A stretch of DNA of 39,962 nt from Rhodocyclaceae bacterium (GCA_017444505.1 JAFSWK010000058.1:1-39962), one strand, 5' to 3'; positions 15,901-27,861 are shown, counted from the stretch's first letter. A program made the numbers and translations. The notes: generated from the sequence alone by a model not told the origin.

Positions 15901-16584
15901 TCAGGACGGGGTGACAAGCGTTGCGCACGCGGCCTCGGCGCGCTGCTGGCCGTCGTCACGAACTTCGCCTTGCGCAGGCGCGGCGTGTGTTGCTGGCGTT
16001 GCCATGGCGGCGGACGGGCGCGCAGCCATCGCTTCTTGCCGTTGCTGCAAGGCGGCCAGTCCGTCCGGCGTGTTCAACAGTCCGTAGGATTCGGGCAGAC
16101 GCGGTGCCTTGCGGCGGAAAAGCCGCTGCGACAGCTCGTGCAAGGCGAGCTGATAGACATCACGCTTGAATTCAATCACGGCATCCAGCGGTACCCAGTA
16201 CTGGCACCAACGCCAGGCATCAAATTCCGGATGGCTGCTGGCGCGCAGGGAAATGTCCGTGTCGCGCCCTACCAGGCGCAGCAGAAACCAGATTTGTTTC
16301 TGCCCGCGGTAGGTGCTGCGCCACTCACGTTTAATCCAGTGGCGAGGGACGTTGTAACGCAACCAGCTTCGCGTGCGACCGAGAATTTTGACGTGCTCAG
16401 GTTGCAGCCCGATTTCTTCGTTCAGCTCACGATACATGGCATCGCGCGGGGATTCCCCGTATTTGATGCCACCTTGCGGGAACTGCCACGAATGCTCACG
16501 GATACGCTTGCCCCAAAAAACCTCATTGCGCGCGTTGACCAGAATGATGCCGACGTTAGGCCGATAGCCTTCACGGTCGAGCAT
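15901..16584 (-). CDS. rppH: RNA pyrophosphohydrolase RppH
   Basis: A 227-residue Nudix hydrolase of the RppH group, which removes pyrophosphate from mRNA 5' ends to start decay. The Nudix box is complete from Gly38 to Leu60 (core residues Glu44, Arg52, Glu53, Glu56, Glu57). The start MLDREGYRPNVG is the family's standard N-terminus. The core ends near residue 165; the remaining 60 residues are an Ala/Gln/Pro-rich tail of low complexity, seen in other betaproteobacterial RppH proteins but absent from the E. coli enzyme. AGGA precedes the ATG. The gene converges on dps. Confidence 0.93.
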   Translation of the reverse strand: MLDREGYRPNVGIILVNARNEVFWGKRIREHSWQFPQGGIKYGESPRDAMYRELNEEIGLQPEHVKILGRTRSWLRYNVPRHWIKREWRSTYRGQKQIWFLLRLVGRDTDISLRASSHPEFDAWRWCQYWVPLDAVIEFKRDVYQLALHELSQRLFRRKAPRLPESYGLLNTPDGLAALQQRQEAMAARPSAAMATPATHAAPAQGEVRDDGQQRAEAACATLVTPS

Positions 16585-16668
16585 GTTCAATCCTGAAAAT
16601 AAACAATGGCGCGATTTTTTCACAATTGCCGTACTTTGCCTAGCCTGCGTCCGGCTGGACGCGGGCAG

Positions 16669-16708
16669 AAAAAAACGCGAAACACGCCGGTGGGCGGTTT
16701 CGCGTTTT
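16669..16708 (-). terminator. Terminator of the gyrA-to-ihfB cluster
   Basis: AAAACGCGAAAC (16672-16683) and GTTTCGCGTTTT (16697-16708) form a perfect 12-base stem with a 13-base loop. On the minus strand the stem ends in a run of seven Ts (four of them in the stem). It lies 24 bases after the ihfB stop codon. Confidence 0.85.
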
Positions 16709-16732
16709 GTGGTTGGGCAGTGCGGTGCGGCG

Positions 16733-17023
16733 CTATTTTCTGGCCGATTGATCCACGCGCTCGCGCAGTTCCTTGCCCGCCTTGAAGTGCGGCACGTACT
16801 TGGCAGGGACTTCCACGCGCTCACCCGTCTTGGGATTGCGCCCGGTGCGCGCGGGGCGGTGATTCAGGCCAAAACTGCCAAAGCCGCGGATTTCAATCCG
16901 CTGGCCTTCGACGATGGATTGCGCCATCGTCTCCAGCATGGTCTTCACCGCCAGTTCGGCATCGCGCAGACCAAGCTGCGGGAAGCGTGCTGCCAGGCGT
17001 GTGATGAGTTCCGATCGGGTCAT
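16733..17023 (-). CDS. ihfB: Integration host factor beta subunit
   Basis: A 96-residue HU/IHF family protein. The start MTRSELITRLAARFPQL and the DNA-binding arm (RGFGSFGLNHRPARTGRNP, with Pro-Lys-Thr-Gly after) identify the IHF beta subunit, which with IHF alpha bends DNA sharply at specific sites. It follows rpsA by 24 bases, the standard proteobacterial order, and ends the long minus-strand cluster before the terminator at 16669-16708. The lapA/lapB genes that often follow ihfB are absent here; rppH takes their place after the terminator. Confidence 0.96.
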   Translation of the reverse strand: MTRSELITRLAARFPQLGLRDAELAVKTMLETMAQSIVEGQRIEIRGFGSFGLNHRPARTGRNPKTGERVEVPAKYVPHFKAGKELRERVDQSARK

Positions 17024-17047
17024 ACAGTATCGAACCTCTTGTGCGGC

Positions 17048-18748
17048 TTATTGTTTCTGCTCTTCGAGCTTGGCCTTCAGCAGCGCGCCCAGATTGGTGG
17101 TGCCGCTGGCGCCAGCACTGTCGGCAGACAGGCGGTTCAGTGCCTCGGTTTGCTCGGCCTGGTCTTTGGCGCGGATGGAGAGGTTGATGGAGCGCGACTT
17201 GCGATCGACGTTGATAATCATCGCTTCGACGCTGTCGCCTTCCTTGAACAGGGAGGTGAGGTCTTCGACACGCTGCGCGGCAGCTTCGGAAGCACGCAAA
17301 TAGCCTTCGATTTCGTCGCTCAGCGCAATCACCGCACCTTTGGCATCCACGCTCTTCACCGTGCCCGTGACCACGCTGTTTTTCTCATGCGTGGCGATGT
17401 AGTTGGTGAAGGGGTCGCCATCGAGCTGCTTGATGCCCAGCGAGATGCGTTCGCGCTCGACATCAATGCCCAGCACCACGGCTTCGACTTCGTCGCCTTT
17501 CTTGAACTTGCGCACGGCCTCTTCGCCCGGCTCGTTCCAGGAAAGGTCAGAGAGGTGCACCAGACCGTCGATGCCGCCATCCAGACCGATGAAGACGCCA
17601 AAGTCGGTGATCGACTTGATGAGGCCGCGAACCTTGTCGCCTTTCTTGTGGTTCATGGCAAAGTCGTCCCACGGGTTGGAACGGCACTGCTTCATGCCCA
17701 GCGAGATGCGGCGGCGCTCTTCGTCGATTTCGAGAATCATGACCTCGACTTCGTCGTTCAGTTGCACCACTTTCGAGGGATGGATGTTTTTGTTCGTCCA
17801 GTCCATTTCGGAGACGTGCACCAGCCCTTCAATGCCTTGTTCGACTTCCACAAAGGCACCGTAGTCGGTGATGTTGGTGACGTGACCGAACAGGCGGGTG
17901 CCCTGCGGATAACGGCGGGAAATGCCGACCCACGGGTCTTCGCCAAGCTGTTTCAGCCCCAGCGAGACGCGCTGGCGTTCCTGGTCAAATTTGAGCACTT
18001 TGGCTTCGATTTCGTCGCCCACGGAGATGACTTCCGAGGGGTGACGCACGCGACGCCAGGCCAGATCGGTGATGTGCAGCAGACCATCAATGCCGCCGAG
18101 ATCGACAAAGGCGCCGTAGTCGGTGATGTTTTTGACCACACCTTTGACGACCAGCCCTTCTTGCAGGCTTTCCAGCAGCTTGCCACGCTCTTCGCCGGTG
18201 GTTTCTTCCAGCACGGCGCGGCGCGAGACGACGACGTTGTTGCGCTTGCGGTCGAGCTTGATGACCTTGAATTCAAATTCCTTGTCTTCGTAGGGCGTGG
18301 TGTCTTTGACCGGACGCATGTCGACGAGCGAGCCGGGCAGGAAGGCGCGGATGCCGTTGATCATGACGGTCAGGCCGCCCTTGACGCGACCGGAAACGTA
18401 GCCGGAAACAATGCTGGCTTCGTTGAGTGCTCTTTCCAGATCGTTCCAAGCCGAGATGCGCTTGGCCTTGTCGCGCGACAGGATGGTGTCGCCATAGCCG
18501 TTTTCCAGGCTTTCGATGGCGACTTCAACGAAATCGCCGACGGCAACTTCCAGTTCGCCACGGTCGTTGCGGAATTCGTCAATGGGAATGTAGCTTTCGG
18601 ATTTCAGCGCGGCATTGACGACGACGAAATTGTGGTGAATGGCGACAACTTCGGCGGTGATGACTTCGCCAGCACGCATTTGCAGGGCGATGCTTTCAGC
18701 GAAGAGGGCGGCAAAACTTTCGTTTTCGGGAGTGGTTTGGGAGGTCAT
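17048..18748 (-). CDS. rpsA: 30S ribosomal protein S1
   Basis: A 566-residue ribosomal protein S1 with six S1/OB-fold repeats, the full-length Gram-negative form. Repeats start near residues 25, 110, 195, 280, 365 and 455; the middle ones carry the recurring DYGAFV(D/E) and GL(L/V)H signatures. It delivers mRNA to the 30S subunit, needed especially for leaders with weak Shine-Dalgarno sequences, of which this window has several. The start at 18748 gives MTSQTTPENESFAALF, the usual N-terminus. The 107 bases upstream hold an 18-base hairpin at 18837-18854. Autogenous control is known for S1 but no specific site is claimed here. Confidence 0.97.
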   Translation of the reverse strand: MTSQTTPENESFAALFAESIALQMRAGEVITAEVVAIHHNFVVVNAALKSESYIPIDEFRNDRGELEVAVGDFVEVAIESLENGYGDTILSRDKAKRISAWNDLERALNEASIVSGYVSGRVKGGLTVMINGIRAFLPGSLVDMRPVKDTTPYEDKEFEFKVIKLDRKRNNVVVSRRAVLEETTGEERGKLLESLQEGLVVKGVVKNITDYGAFVDLGGIDGLLHITDLAWRRVRHPSEVISVGDEIEAKVLKFDQERQRVSLGLKQLGEDPWVGISRRYPQGTRLFGHVTNITDYGAFVEVEQGIEGLVHVSEMDWTNKNIHPSKVVQLNDEVEVMILEIDEERRRISLGMKQCRSNPWDDFAMNHKKGDKVRGLIKSITDFGVFIGLDGGIDGLVHLSDLSWNEPGEEAVRKFKKGDEVEAVVLGIDVERERISLGIKQLDGDPFTNYIATHEKNSVVTGTVKSVDAKGAVIALSDEIEGYLRASEAAAQRVEDLTSLFKEGDSVEAMIINVDRKSRSINLSIRAKDQAEQTEALNRLSADSAGASGTTNLGALLKAKLEEQKQ

Positions 18749-18855
18749 GGGAAAGGGTTGATCCTTGGCGAGCCGGGCGGAAACCGCATCGGGCGCGCCG
18801 CTTGGGTTAGGTTGAAAGAAAAATGACGCTGCCCTGGCCTGCCTTGCAGCAGGCA

Positions 18856-20820
18856 TCAGACAGACGCCGCCTGGATTGCCCGAAGAACAGTTTGCACCGC
18901 AGTGTCGATATCCATTTCGGTGGTATCGATCAGTTGTGCATCGGGCCAGTGTTTCAGCGGGGCATGGGCGCGGGCGGCATCTTGTGCATCCCGCGCGGCG
19001 ATTTCCCGCCGAAGACTGTCAATATTAGCATGAAAACCCATGGCTTGCGCTTGGCGAGTGCGCCGTTGGGCGCGCGCTTCGACGCTGGCGGTGAGAAAAA
19101 ATTTGTGCGTCGCATCCGGAAAGATGACCGAACCCATGTCCCGACCTTCGGCGACCAGCCCGGGGGCGGTGCGGAAGTCGCGCTGGCGCTGGAAAAGCGC
19201 GCTGCGCACGCGAGCGTGCGCGCTGATTTGCGAGGCGAGCTGCGAGATGGTCTCGGCGCGGATGGCATCGGTCACATCGTCGTTTTCCAGCCACACCCGC
19301 CCTTGCGCAAAACGGGCGGGCAAGTCGCGGGCGATGCGGGCAAGCGTCTCTTCATCTTCCGGCGCAATTTGCTGGCGCTGGGCGGCGAGCGCCACGAGGC
19401 GATAGAGCGCACCGCTGTCCAGATGCGTGTAGCCCAGCGCTTGCGCGACGGCGGCGGCCACTGTGCCTTTGCCGGAAGCGGCGGGACCGTCGATGGCAAT
19501 GACCGGCACGGGGCGGCTGATGGCGGCAAAGGCGGTGAAGTATTCGGGGAAGGTTTTGTTCACGCAGGCCGGGTCGCGGATGGTGATGTCGACGCCGCCC
19601 AGCGTGGCGAGCGAAAAACACATTGCCATGCGGTGATCGTCATAGGTGTCGATGGCGGCGGCGCGCAGGCGCGCGGGCGGGGTGATGGTGAGCGCGTCGG
19701 CTTCTTCCTGCACCTGTGCGCCGAGTTTGCGCAGCTCTGTGCTCATTGCGGCCAGCCGGTCGGTTTCCTTGACGCGCCAGCTGGCGATGTTGCGCAACCG
19801 GCAAGGGCCGTCGGCAAACAGGGCGGCGACGGCCAGCGTCATGGCGGCATCGGGAATGTGGTTCAAATCCAGATCAAAGGCGCGCAGCCGAGCGTTTTCG
19901 GGCGGGCGGGCGAGGATGTGATGCGGGTGCACTTCAATGCGCGCGCCCATATTGGCGAGGGCTTCGGCAAAGCGCACGTCGCCCTGAATGCTGTCGGCAC
20001 CGACACCGTCGACACGTACTTCACCGCCGCCAATCGCACCGGCGGCGAGAAAGTACGAGGCAGACGATGCGTCGCCTTCGACATGCAGCACGCCCGGGCT
20101 GCGATAGCCGTGCGTGCCGGGCAGGAAGAAGGTGTTGTCTGCACGCGCTTCGATTGCCAGACCGAAACGGCGGGCAAGCGCGATGGTCAGATCAATGTAG
20201 GGGCGGGAAATCGTCTCGCCTTCCAGCGCCAGCGTGATGGGGCGGCGCAGCAGGGGCAGGGCGATGAGCAAGGCGCTGACGAACTGGCTGGAAACCGTGC
20301 CGCGCACGCGCACCTGCGTGGCACCATTGTCCTGATGCGGGGCGATAGTTAGCGGCGGATAACCTTCGTTGCCGGTGCAGCCAATCTGCGCGCCGAGGCT
20401 GCGCAGCGCGTCCAGCAGGTCGCCAATGGGACGTTCGTGCATCCGCGCGGTGCCGTGCAGGTGGTAGTGGCCACCGGCGAGGGCAAGCACGGCAGTGAGC
20501 GGTCGAAATGCAGTGCCGGCGTTGCCCAGAAACAGGTCGGCCTGACGCACGGGCAAGACGCCGCCGCAGCCGGTGATGACAATCGCGGGCGGCGCATCGG
20601 CCTGCGCGGGCAGCGTGCGGCAGTTGATGCCCAGCGCGGTGAGCGCTTCCATCATGCGCGCGGTGTCGTCCGAGGCCAGGCAGTTTTCGATGCGGGTTTC
20701 GCCTTCACTGAGCGCGGCCAGCAACAGCACGCGGTTGGAAATGCTTTTGGAACCCGGCAGACGCACGCGGCCTTCCACGCCCAGCAGCGGCGGCAGCAGC
20801 AAATCGGGCGAGGCGCTCAT
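18856..20820 (-). CDS. aroA-cmk: AroA-Cmk fusion: EPSP synthase and cytidylate kinase
   Basis: One uninterrupted 654-residue frame joins two enzymes that are usually separate neighbours. Residues 1-434 are 5-enolpyruvylshikimate-3-phosphate synthase, the sixth step of the shikimate pathway, with LPGSKSISNR (21-30), GNAGTAFRPLTA (99-110) and KETDR (351-355). Residues 437-654 are cytidylate kinase, which phosphorylates CMP and dCMP, with the P-loop GPAASGKGT (445-453) and EGRDMGSVIFPDA. The junction (about 431-438) has no linker, stop or internal start codon with a ribosome site. The ATG overlaps the tyrA stop as ATGA (20820-20817), suggesting translational coupling. Annotated fusions of this kind exist in some Burkholderiales as far as I recall. 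Confidence 0.93.
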   Translation of the reverse strand: MSASPDLLLPPLLGVEGRVRLPGSKSISNRVLLLAALSEGETRIENCLASDDTARMMEALTALGINCRTLPAQADAPPAIVITGCGGVLPVRQADLFLGNAGTAFRPLTAVLALAGGHYHLHGTARMHERPIGDLLDALRSLGAQIGCTGNEGYPPLTIAPHQDNGATQVRVRGTVSSQFVSALLIALPLLRRPITLALEGETISRPYIDLTIALARRFGLAIEARADNTFFLPGTHGYRSPGVLHVEGDASSASYFLAAGAIGGGEVRVDGVGADSIQGDVRFAEALANMGARIEVHPHHILARPPENARLRAFDLDLNHIPDAAMTLAVAALFADGPCRLRNIASWRVKETDRLAAMSTELRKLGAQVQEEADALTITPPARLRAAAIDTYDDHRMAMCFSLATLGGVDITIRDPACVNKTFPEYFTAFAAISRPVPVIAIDGPAASGKGTVAAAVAQALGYTHLDSGALYRLVALAAQRQQIAPEDEETLARIARDLPARFAQGRVWLENDDVTDAIRAETISQLASQISAHARVRSALFQRQRDFRTAPGLVAEGRDMGSVIFPDATHKFFLTASVEARAQRRTRQAQAMGFHANIDSLRREIAARDAQDAARAHAPLKHWPDAQLIDTTEMDIDTAVQTVLRAIQAASV

Positions 20821-21725
20821 CCTTCGCCCTCTTCCGGCGCGGCGTTCTGGGCTTGTTCGATTTGGGCAATCCAGTTGTTGCGCGCGTCGCGGGCGGTGGA
20901 AAAATGCTTGTGGAGCAAATCGCTTTTCCCGGCCAGCAGCAGCGAGCGCAGATAGGCCAGTTCGCTGAGGTATTGGTCCAGTTCGGCCAGCAGCGGCTGG
21001 CGGTTGGCGATGCAGATGTCGCGCCACATTTCGGGGTGGCTGCCGGCAATGCGGGTGAAGTCGCGGAAACCGCCGGCGGCGAAGGCGAAAAGCTGTTCGG
21101 CGTTGGCGCGTTTGGCCAGGTCGTGCACCAGCCCATAGGCGAGCAGGTGGGGCAGGTGGCTGACGGCGGCAAAAATGCGGTCGTGGTCTTGTGGGTGCAT
21201 TTCAACCACGCTGGCACCGCAGGCGCGCCACAGTTCGCTGACCAGGCGGGCGGTGGCGGTGCTGTTTTCGGGCAACGGCGTGAGCACGACGCGCCGCCCG
21301 TCGAAGAGATGGGCGTGGGCGGCATCCGGGCCGCTGTGTTCCGTACCGGCGATGGGGTGGGCGGGGATGGCGTGCGTGAGATGGTGCGGCAGGTGGCGGT
21401 AGATGGCTTCGACGACGTCGCCCTTGGTGCTGCCCGCGTCAGTGACGATGGTGGTGGGCGGAAGATGCGGCGCGATTTGTTCCAGCACCTTGCCGGTTTG
21501 CGCTACCGGACAGGCGAGCAGCACGAGGCTGGCACCTTCCAGCGCCTGCGGCCAGCTCTCAGGGGCTTCGTCGATGATGCCCAGCGCGATGGCGCGTTCC
21601 AGGGTTTCACGGCTGCGACCCATGCCGACAATCTGTTCGGCCAGTCCGCCCCGACGCAGCGCCAGGGCGAACGAGCCGCCAATCAGACCGACGCCGCAGA
21701 TGACGATTTTTTTGAAGGCTTTCAT
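20817..21725 (-). CDS. tyrA: Prephenate dehydrogenase
   Basis: A 302-residue NAD(P)-dependent prephenate (or arogenate) dehydrogenase of the tyrosine branch. The nucleotide-binding GVGLIGGSFA (11-20) opens the Rossmann domain, and AHPIAGTEHSG carries the substrate-binding histidine region of the all-helical C-terminal part. It is the stand-alone form with no chorismate mutase or ACT domain; chorismate mutase is supplied by pheA two genes upstream. The start at 21725 matches the family N-terminus. Its stop overlaps the aroA-cmk start by 4 bases. Confidence 0.95.
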   Translation of the reverse strand: MKAFKKIVICGVGLIGGSFALALRRGGLAEQIVGMGRSRETLERAIALGIIDEAPESWPQALEGASLVLLACPVAQTGKVLEQIAPHLPPTTIVTDAGSTKGDVVEAIYRHLPHHLTHAIPAHPIAGTEHSGPDAAHAHLFDGRRVVLTPLPENSTATARLVSELWRACGASVVEMHPQDHDRIFAAVSHLPHLLAYGLVHDLAKRANAEQLFAFAAGGFRDFTRIAGSHPEMWRDICIANRQPLLAELDQYLSELAYLRSLLLAGKSDLLHKHFSTARDARNNWIAQIEQAQNAAPEEGEG

Positions 21726-21757
21726 GGTGCGGGAAAACAGGTGTGGAAAGAGGAAGG

Positions 21758-22858
21758 TCAGCGGTGCAGGGCGCGTTCCAGCGCGGCGATGCAGGCGGCG
21801 TTTTCCGCCTCGGTGCCGATGCTGATGCGCAACCACTCGGGCAGGCCATAGTTGGCAATTGGACGCACGATGACGCCCTGGCGCAGCAGCGCCGCATTGA
21901 CGGCGGCGGCGTCACCAACTTCAACCGTGAGGAAGTTGCCGCAAGACGGCATCCAGCGCAGCCCGAGGCGCGCAAAGGCTTGCGTGTATTGCGCCATGCC
22001 GCGACGGTTGAGTTCAGCGCTGGCGCGCAGAAAGGCTTCGTCGCCCAGCGCGGCTTCGGCGGCGGCCAGCGCGAGGGTGGAGACATTGAACGGCTGACGC
22101 ACGCGGTTCATCAAATCAACGACATCGGGCGCACCAATGCCGTAGCCGACGCGCAGCCCGGCCAGCCCGTAGGCCTTGGAAAAGGTGCGCAAGACCAGCA
22201 GGTGCGGGAAACGACTGAGCCAGCCGATGCTGTCATAGCGTTGTTCGTCGGCCAGATATTCGGTGTAGGCTTCGTCCAGAATGACCAGCACGTCGCGCGG
22301 CACGCGCTCAATGAATTGTTCCAGCGCCGCGCCGTGCAAAAACGTGCCGGTGGGGTTGTTCGGGTTGGCGAGGAAGACGATGCGCGTGTTCGCATCAATG
22401 GCGGCCAGCATGGCGTCCAGGTTGTGACCGTAGTCTTGGGCGGGGATGACGATGCCGGTGGCGCCCGCCGCTTGCGTGGCCAGCGCATAGACGGCGAAGG
22501 AATACTGCGAATAGACCGTTGCCGCGCCGGGGGTGAGGAAGGCGTCGGCAGCGATTTCCAGCAGGTCGTTCGAGCCGTTGCCCAGAATGAGGTTTTCCAT
22601 CTGCACGCCATAGCGTCGGCACAGCGCGGTTTTCAGCGCAAAACCGTTGCCGTCGGGATAACGGGCGCTGTCGGTGACGGTGCGGAAGATGGCTTCGCGC
22701 GCGGCCTCACTCATGCCCAGCGGGTTTTCGTTGGAAGCGAGCTTGATGATGGTGTCCGCAGACAGGCCTTGTTCGCGGGCGACTTCCTCAATGGGCCGCC
22801 CGGGCTGGTACGGCGAGATGGCACGGATGTGGGCAGGCGCGCGGTCGGCAATGGACAT
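21758..22858 (-). CDS. hisC: Histidinol-phosphate / aromatic aminotransferase
   Basis: A 366-residue class I/II PLP aminotransferase of the HisC group. The cofactor lysine is Lys228 in RTFSKAYGLAGLR; NPNNPTG is at 165-171 and the SNENP substrate-binding segment at 42-46. HisC-type enzymes act on histidinol phosphate, and copies between pheA and tyrA, as here, commonly transaminate phenylpyruvate and hydroxyphenylpyruvate too. The position argues for an aromatic-pathway role; the sequence alone does not separate the two substrates. AAGGAA precedes the ATG, 17 bases after pheA. Confidence 0.93.
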   Translation of the reverse strand: MSIADRAPAHIRAISPYQPGRPIEEVAREQGLSADTIIKLASNENPLGMSEAAREAIFRTVTDSARYPDGNGFALKTALCRRYGVQMENLILGNGSNDLLEIAADAFLTPGAATVYSQYSFAVYALATQAAGATGIVIPAQDYGHNLDAMLAAIDANTRIVFLANPNNPTGTFLHGAALEQFIERVPRDVLVILDEAYTEYLADEQRYDSIGWLSRFPHLLVLRTFSKAYGLAGLRVGYGIGAPDVVDLMNRVRQPFNVSTLALAAAEAALGDEAFLRASAELNRRGMAQYTQAFARLGLRWMPSCGNFLTVEVGDAAAVNAALLRQGVIVRPIANYGLPEWLRISIGTEAENAACIAALERALHR

Positions 22859-22875
22859 GCTGCGGTTCCTTCGGG

Positions 22876-23949
22876 TTACATGGGCGGGATGGGATAGGAG
22901 CCGAGTACCTTGACGTATACGGAACGTTCGTTCAACGTGGTCAGCGCCCGACGGATGGCAGTGTCGGAATGGTGGCCTTCCACGTCGATGTAAAAGACGT
23001 ATTCCCATTGCGCGCCCTTGGCCGGGCGGGACTGGAATTTGGACATGTTGACGCCAAAGCGGGCGAGCGGTTCCAGCAGCTTGTGCACCGAGCCGGGGCG
23101 GTGCGGCGTGGAGCAGACCAGCGAGGTTTTGTCGTGCCCGGACGAGGCGACGTCGTGCGTGCCGATGACCAGAAAACGGGTGGTATTGTTGGTGTCGTCC
23201 TCAATATTGGCGGCCAGCGTGTTGAGTTCGTACAGATGGGCGCTGGCTTCGCCGGCGATGGCGCAGGCGGTGGGGTCTTCGGCGGCGAGACGGGCGGCTT
23301 CGGCGTTGCTGGCCACTGGCGTGCGCGCCAGTGCGGGCAGGTGGTTGGCCAGCCATTGCGAGCATTGCGCCAGCGATTGCGCGTGCGAATAGATGCGGGT
23401 GACATTCTCCAGACTTTCCGCGCGCGAGAGCAGTTGATGGTGGATGCGCAGACTGGTTTCGCCGCAGATTTTCAGCGGCGTTTCCAGCAGCAAATCCAGT
23501 GTGACGCCCACGGCACCTTCGGTGGAGTTTTCCACCGGCACCACGCCGTAATCGACCGTGCCCGCTTCTACCGCGCGGAATACCTCGCGGATGCTGGGCT
23601 GCGGCAAAAAGGTGGGGGCAGCGCCAAAATGCTGCATGGCCGCACTTTCGGAATAGGTGCCCGCCGGCCCCAGATAGGCGATGCGCAGCGGGCGCTCCAG
23701 CGCCAGACAGGCAGACATGATTTCACGGAAAATGTGGGCGACGGTGGCCGTGGGCAAAGGGCCGGGATTGCGGGTGGTGAGACTGCGCAATACCTGCGCT
23801 TCGCGCTCGGGACGGTACAGGTGCTGCCCGGCCTTGAGTTCGCCGATGCGCTGGGCGGCGCGCGCACGGGCGGCGAGATGCTCAAGAATTTTGCCGTCCA
23901 GAAGGTCAATCTCGGTGCGAAGCTGGAGGAGTTCTTCTTCGGGAGTCAT
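22876..23949 (-). CDS. pheA: Bifunctional chorismate mutase / prephenate dehydratase
   Basis: A 357-residue P-protein that converts chorismate to phenylpyruvate. An AroQ-type chorismate mutase helical domain (1-85, with RTEIDLLDGKILEHLAAR) is followed by the dehydratase domain (about 88-265, with YLGPAGTYSE and the NTTRF catalytic segment at 255-259) and an ACT regulatory domain (about 275-357, with the SRPAKG variant of the ESRP phenylalanine-binding motif). The order and length are those of proteobacterial PheA. Feedback inhibition by phenylalanine through the ACT domain is expected. No leader-peptide attenuator is seen; the gap to serC is only 36 bases. Confidence 0.96.
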   Translation of the reverse strand: MTPEEELLQLRTEIDLLDGKILEHLAARARAAQRIGELKAGQHLYRPEREAQVLRSLTTRNPGPLPTATVAHIFREIMSACLALERPLRIAYLGPAGTYSESAAMQHFGAAPTFLPQPSIREVFRAVEAGTVDYGVVPVENSTEGAVGVTLDLLLETPLKICGETSLRIHHQLLSRAESLENVTRIYSHAQSLAQCSQWLANHLPALARTPVASNAEAARLAAEDPTACAIAGEASAHLYELNTLAANIEDDTNNTTRFLVIGTHDVASSGHDKTSLVCSTPHRPGSVHKLLEPLARFGVNMSKFQSRPAKGAQWEYVFYIDVEGHHSDTAIRRALTTLNERSVYVKVLGSYPIPPM

Positions 23950-23985
23950 AAGGGCAAAAACAAACGGTTGCAGGAAGAAAACGAA

Positions 23986-25080
23986 TCAGCCTTTGCGGCG
24001 GGCAAAGTCTTGCATGTAGTCGCACAACGCGCGGACGGCTTCCAGCGGCACGGCGTTGTAGAGCGAGGCGCGCATCCCGCCGACGCTTTTGTGACCTTTC
24101 AACTGCTGCAAGCCGCGCTCGGCTGCGCCAGCGAGAAATTCGGCGTCGAGACCGGCATCGTGCAGGAAAAACGGCACGTTCATGCGCGAACGGCAGGCGG
24201 CAGCGACCGTGTTGCGGTAAAAGCCGCCGCTCGCGTCGATGGTGTCATAGAGCAGTGCGGCCTTTTTCGCGTTTTGCGCGGCAATCGCCGGCAGCCCGCC
24301 TTGTTCGCGCAGCCAGCGCAGCACCAGCGCGGCAATGTGGATGGCGAAAGTGGGCGGGGTGTTGAGCATGGAATCATGCGCCGCTTGCGTGGCGTAATCG
24401 AGCAGCGGCGGCGTGATGGCGGCGGCGCGTCCGAGCAGGTCTTCGCGGATGAACAGAATCGTCAGCCCGGCGGGGCCGATGTTTTTCTGCGCACCGGCAT
24501 AGACCAGCCCGTAACGGCTGAAATCCATCGGGCGCGAAAGAATGTGCGAAGACATGTCCGCCACCAGCGGCACATCGCCGCATTCGGGCAGTTGCGCTTC
24601 GTCGAGCACTTCGATGCCGTGGATGGTCTCATTGCTGCACAGGTGAATGTAGCGCGCCTGCGGGTCAAGCTGCATGGCTTCGCGGGGCACGACGCCGCCG
24701 ACGGCTTCGCCCGCCAGACGCACTGTGCCGCCCAGTTGCGGCGCCAGGCGCGCGGCTTCGGTGTAGGCTTTTTTCGACCAGGTGCCGGTGACGAGATAGT
24801 CCGCACTGCCGCCGTCGAGCAGGTTCATGACAAGCTGCGAAAATTGCAGCGTCGCGCCGCCCTGCAAAAACAGGATTTTGTATTGCGCAGGCAAATCCGT
24901 GAGCGCGCGCAGGTCGGCTTCGGCCTCTGCAATGATGCGGGAGAACGCCGCACCGCGATGGCTCATTTCCAGCACGCCGCATCCGGCGCCTTGCCAGTCC
25001 GTCATTCCGGCGGCGGCGGCTTCCAGTACGGGCAGGGGCAGCGCGGCGGGGCCGGCGCTGAAGTTGAAAGCACGGTTCAT
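23986..25080 (-). CDS. serC: Phosphoserine aminotransferase
   Basis: A 364-residue class V PLP aminotransferase that makes phosphoserine from 3-phosphohydroxypyruvate, and also serves pyridoxal phosphate synthesis. The N-terminus NFSAGPAALP and GVLEMSHR are diagnostic, and the cofactor lysine is Lys199 in YAGAQKNIGPAG. The start at 25080 follows gyrA by 29 bases, so it is probably read from the gyrA promoter. Its placement next to pheA, hisC, tyrA and aroA is common in betaproteobacteria. Confidence 0.96.
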   Translation of the reverse strand: MNRAFNFSAGPAALPLPVLEAAAAGMTDWQGAGCGVLEMSHRGAAFSRIIAEAEADLRALTDLPAQYKILFLQGGATLQFSQLVMNLLDGGSADYLVTGTWSKKAYTEAARLAPQLGGTVRLAGEAVGGVVPREAMQLDPQARYIHLCSNETIHGIEVLDEAQLPECGDVPLVADMSSHILSRPMDFSRYGLVYAGAQKNIGPAGLTILFIREDLLGRAAAITPPLLDYATQAAHDSMLNTPPTFAIHIAALVLRWLREQGGLPAIAAQNAKKAALLYDTIDASGGFYRNTVAAACRSRMNVPFFLHDAGLDAEFLAGAAERGLQQLKGHKSVGGMRASLYNAVPLEAVRALCDYMQDFARRKG

Positions 25081-25109
25081 GGTGTGCGTTGGCGTGAAAG
25101 GGAAGGGCG

Positions 25110-27689
<2,580 letters not shown>

Positions 27690-27720
27690 GACTTCAGGAA
27701 ACAAACGGAAAAACTGCGTG

Positions 27721-27750
27721 AGAATACCACGGACCGGCGAATGCCCCCAA
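27721..27750 (-). promoter_or_regulatory. Candidate gyrA promoter
   Basis: On the minus strand TTGGGG (27750-27745) and TATTCT (27726-27721) are separated by 18 bases, placing a transcription start about 25 bases before the gyrA ATG. Confidence 0.5.
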
Positions 27751-27831
27751 GATTGGCCGTTTGCGCGGAAATTTTGCGGGCTCGTCGTGCGGTGGCCTTT
27801 TCGCGCTTTGGGCGTTGTTATTACGTGCCTG

Positions 27832-27861
27832 TTGCAAAGCGGCAACAAAATGCGGGATAAT
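27832..27861 (+). promoter_or_regulatory. Candidate ompA promoter
   Basis: TTGCAA (27832-27837) and GATAAT (27856-27861) are 18 bases apart, a good sigma-70 match. The implied leader of about 130 bases before the ATG at 28002 is long, as is common for abundant outer-membrane protein mRNAs. Confidence 0.65.

Noticed and set aside
18837..18854. A terminator between aroA-cmk and rpsA
   Set aside because: GCCTGC/GCAGGC gives only a 6-base stem and no adjacent T run; it may be a minor leader structure.
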